A stretch of DNA of 64,000 nt. Origin: Syngnathus acus. Its lineage: Eukaryota > Chordata > Actinopteri > Syngnathiformes > Syngnathidae. Under the pieces are notes generated by a model. It ran no database searches. It had not been told where the DNA came from and worked only from the letters and a program-made list of their open reading frames with translations. The translations under genes and the position numbers were made by a program. The stretch lies in the NCBI RefSeq assembly GCF_901709675.1, contig NC_051098.1:2897500-2961499 (forward strand), given 5' to 3'. Position 1 is the stretch's first letter, and every line of letters starts with the position of its first letter. Below are positions 40,947-51,018 of the stretch, in pieces.

Positions 40947-41147
40947 GTACTTTTAAAATGATTAATATAAATTGTTATTCAAACTTCCAGTTTATATAGG
41001 TATTGCTGTATTCAAATCATATGTTATACTGGTCAAAATCGTTTTAAACACGGGTGGCTCATTGGTGCACTGGTTAGCACGACCGCCTCACAGTTAGGAG
41101 GGTGTGGGTTCGATTCCACCTCCGGCCCTCCTTGTGTGGGGTTTCCA
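40947..41147. repeat. Inverted copy of local sequence 39627-39823 at the LINE-C 5' end
   Basis: Reads as the reverse complement of the end of SINE 2 plus the spacer: TTATTCAAACTTCCAGTTTA, TGTTATACTGGTCAAAATCG, then GGTGGCTCATTGGTGCACTG and GGTTCGATTCC. It stops at GGGGTTTCCA, where LINE-C begins. Confidence 0.88.
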
Positions 41148-44100
41148 CGCCCCCTTTTCTTGTCTTCCGGGTTAGAGCAACGCTGGCGTCTGGACTGTTG
41201 ACTGCCGCTTCTACCCCGAACCGTGTCATCTATTTGTTTGTCCCCTGTCTGTTTTGTGTTTCCCGTTTTAAGTGTGCCTGTTTTTTTTTTTTTTTTTTCT
41301 CGCCTTTTCTCCTGCCCACCGCATATTTCTGGAGCTCTGCTCGCACCTCTCCGATCCCGTTCCCTCTGACTACGAGCTACGCTAGCCAGCTAGCCAACCC
41401 ACAACCGGACCCTCCTACCTCCCGGCTCTGAGCCTGTAGCTGCTTGCTCTTGGCTCGGCAAACGGCTCCAACCCAACTTGCTGGCCACTTGGCCGGCGTC
41501 CTCGGGGGGAGCACCCGCTCGCTGCGAGCTCGCCGGTCGTGGCTCGGCTGTGTGCCGCCATGACACACTGGGGCGTGCCGTTTGCACGGGTACAGTCGGG
41601 ATTGACCAACACCACCACCCACTCCACCAACATCACGACTCGGTCCACTGCTGCTTCCATGCATTTCACTGCCTACCAACTTTTAGTTAACCAGCTACTA
41701 GCCGTTTTTTCCATTTTTTCTGGATTATTCCCTGCTGCTGTGACGTCGCATCTCCTGCATCTCCTGCATGAACTATCACTTCTGCTACTCCGGGCTTCCA
41801 TTCCACTAACTTCTCGTCCATTTGTCTACACTGCTGCTGATCTTCATCATTTCAACAATAATCACCGTCTCCCTGCTGCTGCTGCCTCAGCTGCCAGCAA
41901 GGCTGGGATCCTCCGCCGTCGCCGCTACATCCACCGTAGCTCCGGACTATCTTTTAAACGACATTTCCCTGATGGCTCACCCATCCCCTCTTTCTGGACT
42001 AACTCTCGCCCCCCCGTCACCCCCACCTTCCGTACTGTCAACTTCAACAATCTCCACTCCCCCACCCCCGCTCCTTCATCCATCTCCGTCGCACTGCTGA
42101 ACTGTCGCTCCCTCTCCAACAAATCACTAGTTATTTTCGAACTAATATTGGACAATAATTTTGATCTGCTCCTTCTCTGTGAAACATGGCAACAGCCCCT
42201 GGACTATTTTTCTCTCAACCAAGCCACTCCGTCTAATTACAGCTACATCGCCAAACCCCACCTCTCTGGGCGAGGAGGTGGTATTGCTGTCCTCCATAAG
42301 CGGTCCCTATCCATCACTGAATTGGACCTCAACCTCCCATCTATTTCATCCTTTGAATATCTCGCTTTTTCCCTCCCCAACTCTACTACTGCTGTTCTTA
42401 TCTACCGCCCCCCCCAAGTCTCATCCGTCTTTTCTCTCTGAATTCTCTGAACTTCTCACCATCGTATCCTCAGTCTCCTATCGCCTCCTACTAATCGGTG
42501 ACTTCAACATCCACATCGACCAGCCAACTGCTTCACTGACGTCTGACTTCATCTCCCTTCTGGACTGCTTTCATCTCACCCAGCACATCAACTTCCCCAC
42601 CCACACCAAAGGCCACACCCTGGATATAGTATGCTCCTCCTTTCCACTCACATCCAACCCCCATCCTCTCACCTTTCCACTGTCAGATCATCTCTGCATC
42701 CTCTTCTCTGCCCCTCTACCCTCGCCTCATAAATTCACAAAACGCACCATCTCCTACCGCAACATCAAAACTGTAAACCCAATCACGCTTTGCCAGCTCT
42801 TATCCTCTGCTCTTCCTTCCGACCCCACTTCTTCCTCCCCTGACGACCTTGCCACCATGCTCAACAACATCCTTTCTGACTCCCTTGATTCCCTAGCCCC
42901 CTGGAAAACTTCCTCTGTTACATTCACTAACTCTGCCCCTTGGTACACACCGGAACTCCGCACCATGAAACAAACTGGCCGTCAACTCGAACGCCTCTAC
43001 AAAAGAACCCGCCTCACCGTCCATGCTGAAACCTTTAAACAACACATCTCCTCCTATCGTGATGCTCTTCTTGCTGCCAAATCTGCTTACTTCTCATCTC
43101 TCATTAATAACACCAACCGAAACCCCCGCATACTGTTCTCCACTGTCAACAAATTGCTCCAGCCACCGGTCACCAAGCCACCCTCCTCACCCGCCCTCTG
43201 TAACTCCTTCCTTGTCAACTTTAACAACAAAATCGCCCAAATCAACAGTTCTCTGACCGACACCATCAATAATTCCTCCTCCCCCACCTCCTCTGCCCTC
43301 CTGCCCCCCTTCCCTGACCTCCCTCCCTTCCCCTCTCTCACTGCCTTCTCCCTTGTCGACTCCTCCACTATCCTAGACATCATTACCTCATCCAAGACAT
43401 CCACCTGCTCTCTCGACCCTCTTCCAACGACCTTAACTAAGGCCTGCCTCCCTGTCCTCCTCCCCCACCTCACCACCCTTTTTAATCAGTCTTTATCCCT
43501 TGGCCACTTTCCCACTGTCTATAAACTTGCAGCCATCACCCCCATCCTCAAAAAGCCCACCTTGGACCCACTCAACCTCTCCAACTACCGTCCCATCTCC
43601 AACCTTTCATTCCTTTCCAAAACCCTAGAACGCATTGTCTCCGCCCAACTCCACACCCATCTCCAGTCCAACAACCTCTATGAACCCTTCCAGTCCGGAT
43701 TCCGCCCACTTCACAGCACTGAAACAGCTCTAGTCAAAGTCACCAATGGTCTCCTCATTTCTGCAGACTCTGGTGCCCTCAACATCCTACTACTACTTGA
43801 CCTTAGCGCAGCCTTTGACACTGTGAACCATTCCATCCTCCTCCAAAGGCTGCGCCAACTAGGTGTTGAGGGCACTGCACTCGACTGGCTCACCTCCTAC
43901 CTCACCAACAGAAACCAGTTCATCTCTCTCTCCGGTCACACATCCATCCTCTCCCCAGTTACACAAGGGGCCCCCCAAGGCTCAGTTCTTGGCCCCCTCC
44001 TATTCATCTGTTACCTCTTTCCCCTTGGTACTGTCATCCGCAAACTCAATCTGGACTTCCACTGCTACGCTGATGACACCCAGATCTACATACGTACGAC

Positions 44101-45055
44101 ACCAACCCGTAACCCTTCCCTCACTCATTTTGAAACCTGCATCTCTACAATAAAAGCATGGCTGACCCACAACTTTCTCAAACTCAACAGTGACAAAACA
44201 GAGCTCCTCCTCATAGGCACTAAATCCTCCCTTAACAAAACTGGATCCATCACACTCACCATCGACTCCTCAAACATCACTCCCTCCCCTCTGGCACGCA
44301 ATCTTGGCGTTATTTTTGACCCCACACTGTCCTTTCAACCTCATGTTAGTTCAGTTGTCAAGACCTCCTACTTCCACCTCCGACGCATCGCTAAAATCCG
44401 GCACTGCCTTTCTCTCCCTGCCGCCGAATCTCTCATCCACGCCTTCATCTCATCCCGGCTTGATTACTGCAACTCCCTTCTCACTGGAATCACTGCTCAC
44501 TCACTCCATCGACTTCAACTCGTCCAAAACTCTGCTGCCCGCCTCCTTACCCACACCCGGTCCCGTGAACACATCACTCCTGTTCTCCACTCTCTTCACT
44601 GGCTCCCCATGAAGGAGCGTATCATCTTCAAGATACTTCTCCTCACCTTCAAAGCCCTTCACCATCTGGCTCCCACTTACCTATCCGACCTCCTTGTCCC
44701 CTACTGCCCCAACCGTCCCCTCCGATCCTCCAATACTTCACGTCTGACAGTCCCAAAATCCAAACTCAAATCCTTCGGTGACAGAGCTTTTTCCTGCACA
44801 TCACCCCGACTCTGGAACTCTCTCCCCCAGTCTGTCTGTGACTCACCCACACTCCCCATATTTAAGTCCCGTCTAAAAACTTACCTCTTCTCCCAAGCGC
44901 ATGACCTCCCCTACCCATAACTGGTTTCCTCTTCTTAAGTTTACCCGATTGTTTCCTCCCCGTCCCCCTCCCCTCATGTATGTCTTTGCCTTGTTACCTG
45001 TAAGCGTCTTTGGGTGTTTGAAAAGCGCTATACAAATTTAATGAATTATTATTAT
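41148..45055 (+). mobile_element. LINE-C: L2-type retrotransposon, near full length
   Basis: 5' UTR from about 41148, coding region 41539-44920, and a 3' end GCGCTATACAAATTTAATGA with ATT repeats (45048-45060), the standard fish L2 tail. Inserted in LINE-B together with the inverted local segment at its 5' side. Confidence 0.92.
41539..44920 (+). pseudogene. LINE-C polyprotein: endonuclease and RT, one frameshift
   Basis: Frame one (41539-42441) has a Ser/Leu-rich N-terminus and the start of the endonuclease (ALLNCRSLSNKS, LLLCETWQQ, GRGGGIAVLHK). A shift in a C-rich run near 42410-42418 moves to the second frame, open to 44920: LLIGDFNIHID, LSDHLCIL, then RT NYRPISNLSFLSKTLER, LLLDLSAAFDTVN (motif A), GAPQGSVLGPLLF (motif B), CYADDTQIY (motif C) and the C-terminal LFSQAHDL. 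Total length is about 1120 codons, as expected for L2. The only lesion seen is the homopolymer frameshift, so it is either recent or a sequencing error. Confidence 0.93.
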
Positions 45056-45495
45056 TATTACTTCCTGAGACAGCGGGAGCTGCTGAAGACCTTCTACACT
45101 GCCATCATCCAATCTGTCCTCTGCACCTCCATCACTGTCTGGTTTGGATCGGCCTCCAAACAAGACAAGCACAGACTGCAACGGACAATCAGGACTGCAG
45201 AAAAGATAATTGGAATCAACCTCCCATCTATCCAAGACTTGTACCTGTCCAGGACCAGGAAACGTGCAAGTAACATCGCTACAGACCCTTCTCACCCAGG
45301 TTGCAGTCCTTTTGAACTACTCCCCTCCGGACGGCGTTATAGAGCTCTTTATGCCAAAACCAGCAGACACAGAGACAGCTTCTTCCCCCAGGCTGTTGCT
45401 CTGATGAACTCACAACACTCTTAGAGTCTCAGAGTCATTGCTGTGCAATAACATCCTGCTCTCCACACCTTGTTTGAATTGTCTACACTGTTTGT

Positions 45496-45667
45496 ACAAT
45501 GTGTCCTCTCTGCGTCCATTGCAGCCTGGTCATCCTGGAAGAGGGACCCTCCCATCTGTGGTCTCTTCTCAAGGTTTCTCATTTCCCCTAGCTGGAGTTT
45601 TGAGTTTTTCCTTGCCCTCTTGGGAGTTTAAGATCAGGGGATGTTTGAGAATATTTGTCATTTTTCA
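45496..45667 (+). repeat. LINE-A 3' UTR patch inside the LINE-B 3' UTR
   Basis: CCTCTCTGCGTCCATTGCAG, CATCTGTGGTCTCTTCTCAA and GATCAGGGGATGTTTGAGAA are LINE-A UTR sequence. On both sides the LINE-B UTR continues as in the copy at 19685-21255 (GTCTACACTGTTT before, CACATGTCCTGAGTGTTGTT after). Confidence 0.85.
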
Positions 45668-45790
45668 CATGTCCTGAGTGTTGTTAGTCACCTAAATGTT
45701 GAACAGAGGCTGTGATTTACCGAAGTCAAATTCCTTGTTTGGCACGCTCAAACATGGCGAATAAAAACTCTTGAATCTCTTGAATATTTA

Positions 45791-46156
45791 CAGTATGTAC
45801 ACTTGTACCTTGTTATAAACCATTTATAATAATAAAAGTTGTTCTAAAAACATATTTACAGTTTGTGTTAAGAATTCTCCATGTTATTTATGTTATTCAG
45901 CCGTGCTTTGATTTGAGGTAGGGTGATTTATTTTGGAGGCCGTTTTCAGGCGATACCACTTCCTGTTTTACGTTCGCGTACATACGTATCTCGCTTACAG
46001 TGGTGCAGGAGTCTTTGACGATGTAAGTGGGTCTCTGTTAGGCTACGGATTCTAGTTATTGATCTGACTCCAAATTGCGATCAACACTTAACACATGAGT
46101 TGCTATGTCCCTAATCCACACACTGGCGCACCTAACAATTTTGCGAGTTCGTTCTG
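45791..46156. other. T1 interior
   Basis: Resumed T1-type sequence (AATAATAAAAGTTGTTCTAA), then sequence with no assignment. Confidence 0.5.
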
Positions 46157-46744
46157 TCAAAGAGAAGACCAGTTGATCAATCAGACCGAATTTACCAATT
46201 GTTTATTCCTGACAAAGCAAGCTAATACAGGCGCCTGGGTCCCAGGTCCCTCACACCAAAGCTCGTGTGTTCTTGTGACCATCAAGAGACAACACGTCCA
46301 TCCGGGTTGCCCAGTTATATAGAAACACAATATGAATATTCAAACATGTAAAACATTGTGTGATGATTGGTCGATGGCCGTCTCCTCCCCACTGGGTGTT
46401 ATCGCTGAGTGCAGCTGTCTGGCCTCAGCTGTCTGGCAGTTGGGTTTTCCCCGCGAAGCCCGACCAGGACGGGGTGTTATTCTCGTTTCTCACCGACCTT
46501 GAGATGTTCTTGTCAGTTGTCCTCCCTGTTCCCGCCGGGCCAATGATACATCCTGTTGCACAACACTTCAAAGAAAACAACTTCGTGCAGTTGCCTGCAC
46601 ATTTCCTTACCACTCATCATGTGATTATATGAGTACAGCCACTACTGGAGATTATATTGATGTGATTATATATAAATCTAACGCAGCCTTAATAAAATAT
46701 GTTTGCAAACTGCCGAAAGCACATTTCCCTTTAGTCTCCTAACA
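46157..46744. repeat. Possible solo LTR
   Basis: A block from TGTCAAAGAGAAGACC to CTCCTAACA with AATAAA near 46691 and TATATA upstream. No convincing target duplication was found. It could be another unclassified repeat. Confidence 0.3.
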
Positions 46745-47181
46745 AGAGAAATGAACGATCACATGTGTCTCACCTTTAGGACAATGTAGCATTGCTCCAA
46801 ATGTTCGTTTAAATTCCTTTTTAGGTCCGTTTTTGCGTGTTAGCACGATCGCGAATTAGCATCTTTCCGCTAACCCGTTAGCCTGCCCAGTACTTCTTGT
46901 TAACATGTCACACGCACACACGTATAATATTTATATTTTCAAGATTTATACAAAATTTCCTGCATGTTATTTATACTATTAATGTATTATTTACATGTTT
47001 GAAACAATTATTTAATGTTCTAATAATAAAATATGCACTGAAATGGTTTCATATACATTTATTGACGCAAAACATTTACAGATAAAAAAAATGTGCGGAT
47101 AAGAGGGTACCGTACTTGCGGATTTCACTTACCGCAGGTGGTTTTTGGAACCAATTATCCGTGATAAACGAGGCATTACTG
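46745..47181. other. T1 right part
   Basis: Sequence shared in inverse orientation with T2 (57845-57960 and 59410-59480), ending in the T1 terminus. Confidence 0.7.
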
Positions 47182-47188
47182 TATATAA

Positions 47189-47372
47189 TTACGAAGACAT
47201 GATGAATCTCATTGAAATAATTCGAGGAAGATCTTAAAATTTTTACTTGTCTGAACAAAATAATCTGCAGTATATAGTAGTTACGAAGACATGATGAATC
47301 TCATCGAAATAATCCGAGGAACATCTTAAAATTTTTATTTGTCTGAACAAAAGAATCTGCAGTAAATAGAAT
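47189..47372. repeat. 92-bp tandem duplication in T3
   Basis: Copies start TTACGAAGACATGATGAATC at 47189 and 47281; they differ at several positions. Confidence 0.9.
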
Positions 47373-48260
47373 AAAAGTCAGAACAGTAAAAAAAAACATA
47401 ATGCCATACTGAAAATGATAACAAAAATGATAACACATGCGAGAGAGATAGTCTAAAACGACATACGTATACCATGTGAGTGTGTAACACTGTCCACAGC
47501 CTCTCTCGCAGTGTATTCTTCCGCCGTGCGCACCAACTAGTTCCCTAGTACGATGCTTACGACACAAAATCGCTTAGGTCGAAAAAAGGCTTTAAATTAG
47601 GGGTGTAAATCGCGGGTTTTGTCACGATACGATATCATATCGATACAAAGAACCACGATACGATATTTGCCGATATCTTAAAGCCTGCTGTGATTCATTC
47701 ACGATACATCACGATATAGTGCTCTACGATCGATATAGAACAATATCCTGATTTATAACAATTCATACGCAAAATCAACAAGGTACTGCAAACTCTTTAT
47801 TTAGGAAATTACAAGAGTATTGTAGTATACAAAGTGCTTATTTTAACACTGAACTTTATCAAATTCCTATATTTTTTCTCATATAAGTCAGTAAAGAAAA
47901 ATGAATATTCTTTCTTTTTTTGTAATACCATTAACTTTAAAGTGCATTACTGAACTATTTAATTACAAAACAAAAATAAATTCTTTATAATGAATGTAGT
48001 AAACATTACACCTTGACCATATGTTCTAATCCAAATGCAAAAAAAAACCCATTCTCTTGCAATACCAGAGAACTATACATAATGCTGCTTAACTAATCAC
48101 CAATCACGGATCGCCAGTTTTCTGTAGCTGAGCCGTGATTGGTTGCAACCTGGGAGGCAACATCAGACTTTGCAGGAACCTCGCTTGGGATCTCAACAGC
48201 AAACCATTGTTCTTACAACAAGATTTTCTTTTCGGTTTATTTTCATTGTTCAAAAACTTT

Positions 48261-48770
48261 GATTGAAGAGCGATCTCGTCGAGGAGCGATCACGCCGAGG
48301 CTTCTTCCCTGTCGGGAAGTCGCCGAGCCACCAAACGTCGGAGCCTTCCTGCGCCATCGGCTCCGCGGCCGGCGTCGGATTACGCTCCAGCGACTCCAGA
48401 CCCGTGGCCGCCACTGGGGTTCCTCCCGGCGCCATCAGACTCGCGGCCGCATTAGGGTCCCACTCCAGCGTTGCCGGATTCGCGGCCGTCGCCGGACCTC
48501 GAGCCAGAAACGCTGGACCCGCGGCCGTTGCCGGACTTCGTCCCAGCAACGCCGGACCTGCGGCCGTCGGCGGACTGCGTGCCAGCAACGCCGGACCCGC
48601 GGCCTTCACCGGACCTCTAGCAACCTGCGCCGGACCAGCGATCATCCCTCCAGGAGCCTAGCCAACACCAGGTACCAGGAGGCCAGCTACCACCAGGCCC
48701 AGTAGGCAAACGCCATCAGCCCCAAGAGGACACCCACCACCAGCCCAGGAGGAGAGCTACCATCAGGTAT
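48261..48770 (+). repeat. GC-rich proline-rich repeat block
   Basis: Tandem degenerate units around CCGGACCCGCGGCCGTC and CGCCATCGGCTCCGCGGCC. A related block is at 58440-58830 next to an LTR. Open frames in several phases result from the composition, so no protein is claimed. Confidence 0.6.
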
Positions 48771-48773
48771 TGA

Positions 48774-49364
48774 TTGATAGCCGGGATGGCCATGAAAGTG
48801 CTTCAGAAGGATATGGAGGAGCTGAAGTTATCAATGCAAGTGATGTCTTCAAATGTGGAAACCATAATGAAACAACAGGCCATTATTACAGAGCTGATGG
48901 GAGAGGTGAAGCAGCTCAAACAATTAAACATTGAACAAAATAAGAAAATTGTCAGCCTGGAAATTAGATTAGACAATTTGGAGCAGTACTCAAGAATGAG
49001 CGATGTCATCATCACTGGTTTAAGGATCAAACCACGGAGCTACCAGCAGGCTGTGAAAGGCCTTGCTTCAGAGGATAATCCTGAACATGAGGAGACAACA
49101 GAGGAGCAGGTAAAAACTTTCCTCCAGAGTAAAGACATCGCCATTGACATTGTCAATATTGAGGCATGCCACACTCTGCCAACTAAGAGTCTAAATGGTA
49201 AGCCTGTCATACCATCTATAATTGTCCGATTTACAAACAGGAAAAGTAAGATAAATCTGCTCAAACAAGGTAGAAAACTAAGAGGCACGAACGTGTACAT
49301 TAATGAACACCTCACCAAGAAAAATGGTGAAATAGCTAAGAAAGCAAGAGCTCTTAATACATAA
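48774..49364 (+). CDS. L1-ORF1-like RNA-binding protein captured in a hAT
   Basis: 196 residues. Residues about 8-70 form a coiled coil (VLQKDMEELKLSMQ, LKQLNIEQNKKIVSLEIRLD). LEQYSRMSDVIITGL resembles the start of the RRM-like domain of L1 ORF1 proteins, and the C-terminal part (IVRFTNRKSKINLLKQGRKL, NVYINEHLTKKNGEIAKKAR) resembles the C-terminal domain of the Transposase_22 family. These proteins form trimers that bind LINE RNA. The frame is intact. No endonuclease or RT is nearby and the frame sits inside hAT ends, so it looks like a captured or retroposed fragment. The start Met may lie slightly upstream or downstream. Confidence 0.65.
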   Translation: MIAGMAMKVLQKDMEELKLSMQVMSSNVETIMKQQAIITELMGEVKQLKQLNIEQNKKIVSLEIRLDNLEQYSRMSDVIITGLRIKPRSYQQAVKGLASEDNPEHEETTEEQVKTFLQSKDIAIDIVNIEACHTLPTKSLNGKPVIPSIIVRFTNRKSKINLLKQGRKLRGTNVYINEHLTKKNGEIAKKARALNT

Positions 49365-49628
49365 CTATACATTCATTCCACAGCACCAGCCCAGGAGCCG
49401 CGTAGTTGTCGGCTCCCCTTTCACGTGCCTGCTCACAACACAACACGCCGCGCACTGCTCCCGGAAAGAGGAAGCAAGCAACAATGAACTGGATTTCAAA
49501 ATAAAGTCGCGTCTAATGTCCGAGGTCAAAAACGGGCGATATAGATCGATGTTTACGTTTAGCATCGATGCCAACAAATCGTAGAGCATTATATCGATTA
49601 ATCGATGTGTATCGATGAATCGTTACAC

Positions 49629-49855
49629 TGTGGCGTGCAAGGACTGGAGTCAGAGGCGGAGTGACAAACGACGGTGCCAACGGCAGTTGTTTTAATGACA
49701 TTTATAATTATTCTCATTCAACAACGGGCAGACTCTTTTCCCCTCGAGATCCTAACACACACTCAACTAAACAGGAAATTCCCACACGTGTAACTGTCCC
49801 ACCGGAACTATGTAACGTGAACTTAGGTTCCGGGTGAATTATGTCAACCCACTAC
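49629..49855 (-). repeat. gypsy-1 3' LTR
   Basis: 227 bp; one A/G difference from the other LTR (the AGTCAGAGG position). Confidence 0.96.
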
Positions 49856-49872
49856 ACAAGCCCCCCCAGAAT

Positions 49873-51018
49873 TCACCCATAGTCAAAATCGCCACGCCGG
49901 AAAGGGACGACAGCCCGACCACAGCGGGTGTAGGTGGCAGGGGCTGGCAGGGGGTCAGGCGCCGCCGGAAAGACCGCTGGGCCGGACGGTCGTGTCGTCG
50001 GTCGGGCAGGCGGGAGCTCGGTCAGGTTGGAGGGGCGAGGCGCTGGGGGGCGTCCGCGGCGTGGGGCCTGCGCCAATTCCAAAGTCCGGGAAACATCCAC
50101 GTGGGCAGGCTTAATCCTATCAACCGAGACAGTCTCAGGCCTACCGCCGATGTCCACGACCATGCTCTTACCCCCGTGCTGCAAGACCTTAAAAGGCCCG
50201 TCGTAAGGCGGACGCAACGGTCCGCGGTGGGCGTCGTGGCGGATGAACACAAAACCCGCCGAGCGCAGGTTGGTGGGCACCCGGGAAACAGGGGTGCAGT
50301 GCTGTGATGTGGGGACAGGTGCGAACGTCCTGGCAACTTCCAGCAGGGAGGACCGCTGCCTGGCCGCCGACCAAGGCGTTGTGGCGTCCGGAATGAAGTC
50401 CCCAGGAACCCGTAGTACCTGGCCGTAGACAAGCTCAGCAGACGAGGACTGCAGGTCCTCCTTAGGGGCCGTCCTGAGGCCCAGCATGACCCAGGGAAGT
50501 CTGTCCACCCAGTTGCCATCCACCAGACTGGCGCGTAGAGCAGCCTTCATGGAGCGGTGGAACCGCTCGCACAGCCCGTTAGCCTGGGGGTGATATGCGG
50601 TGGTGTGGTGCAGCTTGACCCCTAAGTCTCTAGCAACCACATTCCAGACTCCGGAAGTAAACTGTGCACCCCGGTCCGAGGAGAGGTCCGAAGGTGTTCC
50701 AAAGCGTGCGACCCATGTGCCGATAAACGCCCGGGCCACGTCGGCAGCTGAGGTTGAGGAGAGGGGGACGGCCTCAGGCCAACGGGTCGTCCTGTCCACC
50801 ATGGTGAGGAGGTAGGTGAAACCATGGGAAGGGGGAAGCGGGCCCACAAGGTCGATGTTGACGTGGTCGAACCTCCTCTCGGGGACAGTAAACGGCTCCA
50901 ACGGGGCCTTGGTATGGCGGTGCACCTTCGCACGCTGACAAGCCACACATGAGTCGACCCAGGCCCGCACGTCTCTCTTCAGCCCTTTCCAGACGAACTT
51001 CTGAGCCACCAGCCTCAC
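49873..51018 (-). CDS. gypsy-1 integrase
   Basis: The C-terminal part of Pol, about 381 residues from [13 protein letters not shown]. The zinc-binding region includes [14 protein letters not shown] (CC half), but the HH half lies upstream of the duplication that shifts the frame. Catalytic triad: HVNIDLVGP (Asp), [11 protein letters not shown] (Asp) and [10 protein letters not shown] (Glu). A GPF-type C-terminal block ([16 protein letters not shown]) and a basic, Pro-rich tail follow. No clear chromodomain is visible. Normally made as part of Gag-Pol; here it is separated from pol by the 11-bp duplication at 51068-51089. Confidence 0.93.
   Translation of the reverse strand: MRLVAQKFVWKGLKRDVRAWVDSCVACQRAKVHRHTKAPLEPFTVPERRFDHVNIDLVGPLPPSHGFTYLLTMVDRTTRWPEAVPLSSTSAADVARAFIGTWVARFGTPSDLSSDRGAQFTSGVWNVVARDLGVKLHHTTAYHPQANGLCERFHRSMKAALRASLVDGNWVDRLPWVMLGLRTAPKEDLQSSSAELVYGQVLRVPGDFIPDATTPWSAARQRSSLLEVARTFAPVPTSQHCTPVSRVPTNLRSAGFVFIRHDAHRGPLRPPYDGPFKVLQHGGKSMVVDIGGRPETVSVDRIKPAHVDVSRTLELAQAPRRGRPPAPRPSNLTELPPARPTTRPSGPAVFPAAPDPLPAPATYTRCGRAVVPFRRGDFDYG

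Larger units (their letters stand above)
40671..45790 (+). pseudogene. LINE-B (Rex1-like) RT C-terminal region, split by LINE-C
   Basis: First piece 40671-40952 (IQDGDETAYRQEVERLVHWC, KTVEMTVDFRRD, FKFLGTTISRDLKW), second piece 45056-45424 (LLKTFYTAIIQSVLCTSIT, LQRTIRTAEKIIGINLPS, SFFPQAVALMNSQHS), with the stop at 45424. The copy is 5'-truncated after the YADD motif. Its 3' UTR to about 45790 contains a foreign LINE-A patch. TACTT at both sides of LINE-C (ending 40950; 45056-45060) is the probable duplication. Confidence 0.88.
40371..47181. mobile_element. T1: Tigger-like element nested in T3
   Basis: Ends CAGTAATCCCTCGCTACATC and inverse ...GAGGCATTACTG with TA on both sides (40369-40370, 47182-47183). 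The subterminal GCGGTTTCACTACAGCGCGG and GGATTTCACTTACCGC are as in T2 (57845-59802). Interior shared with T2 in inverse orientation: GCATCTTTCCGCTAACCCG. It contains LINE-B and LINE-C. No transposase is present. Confidence 0.85.
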
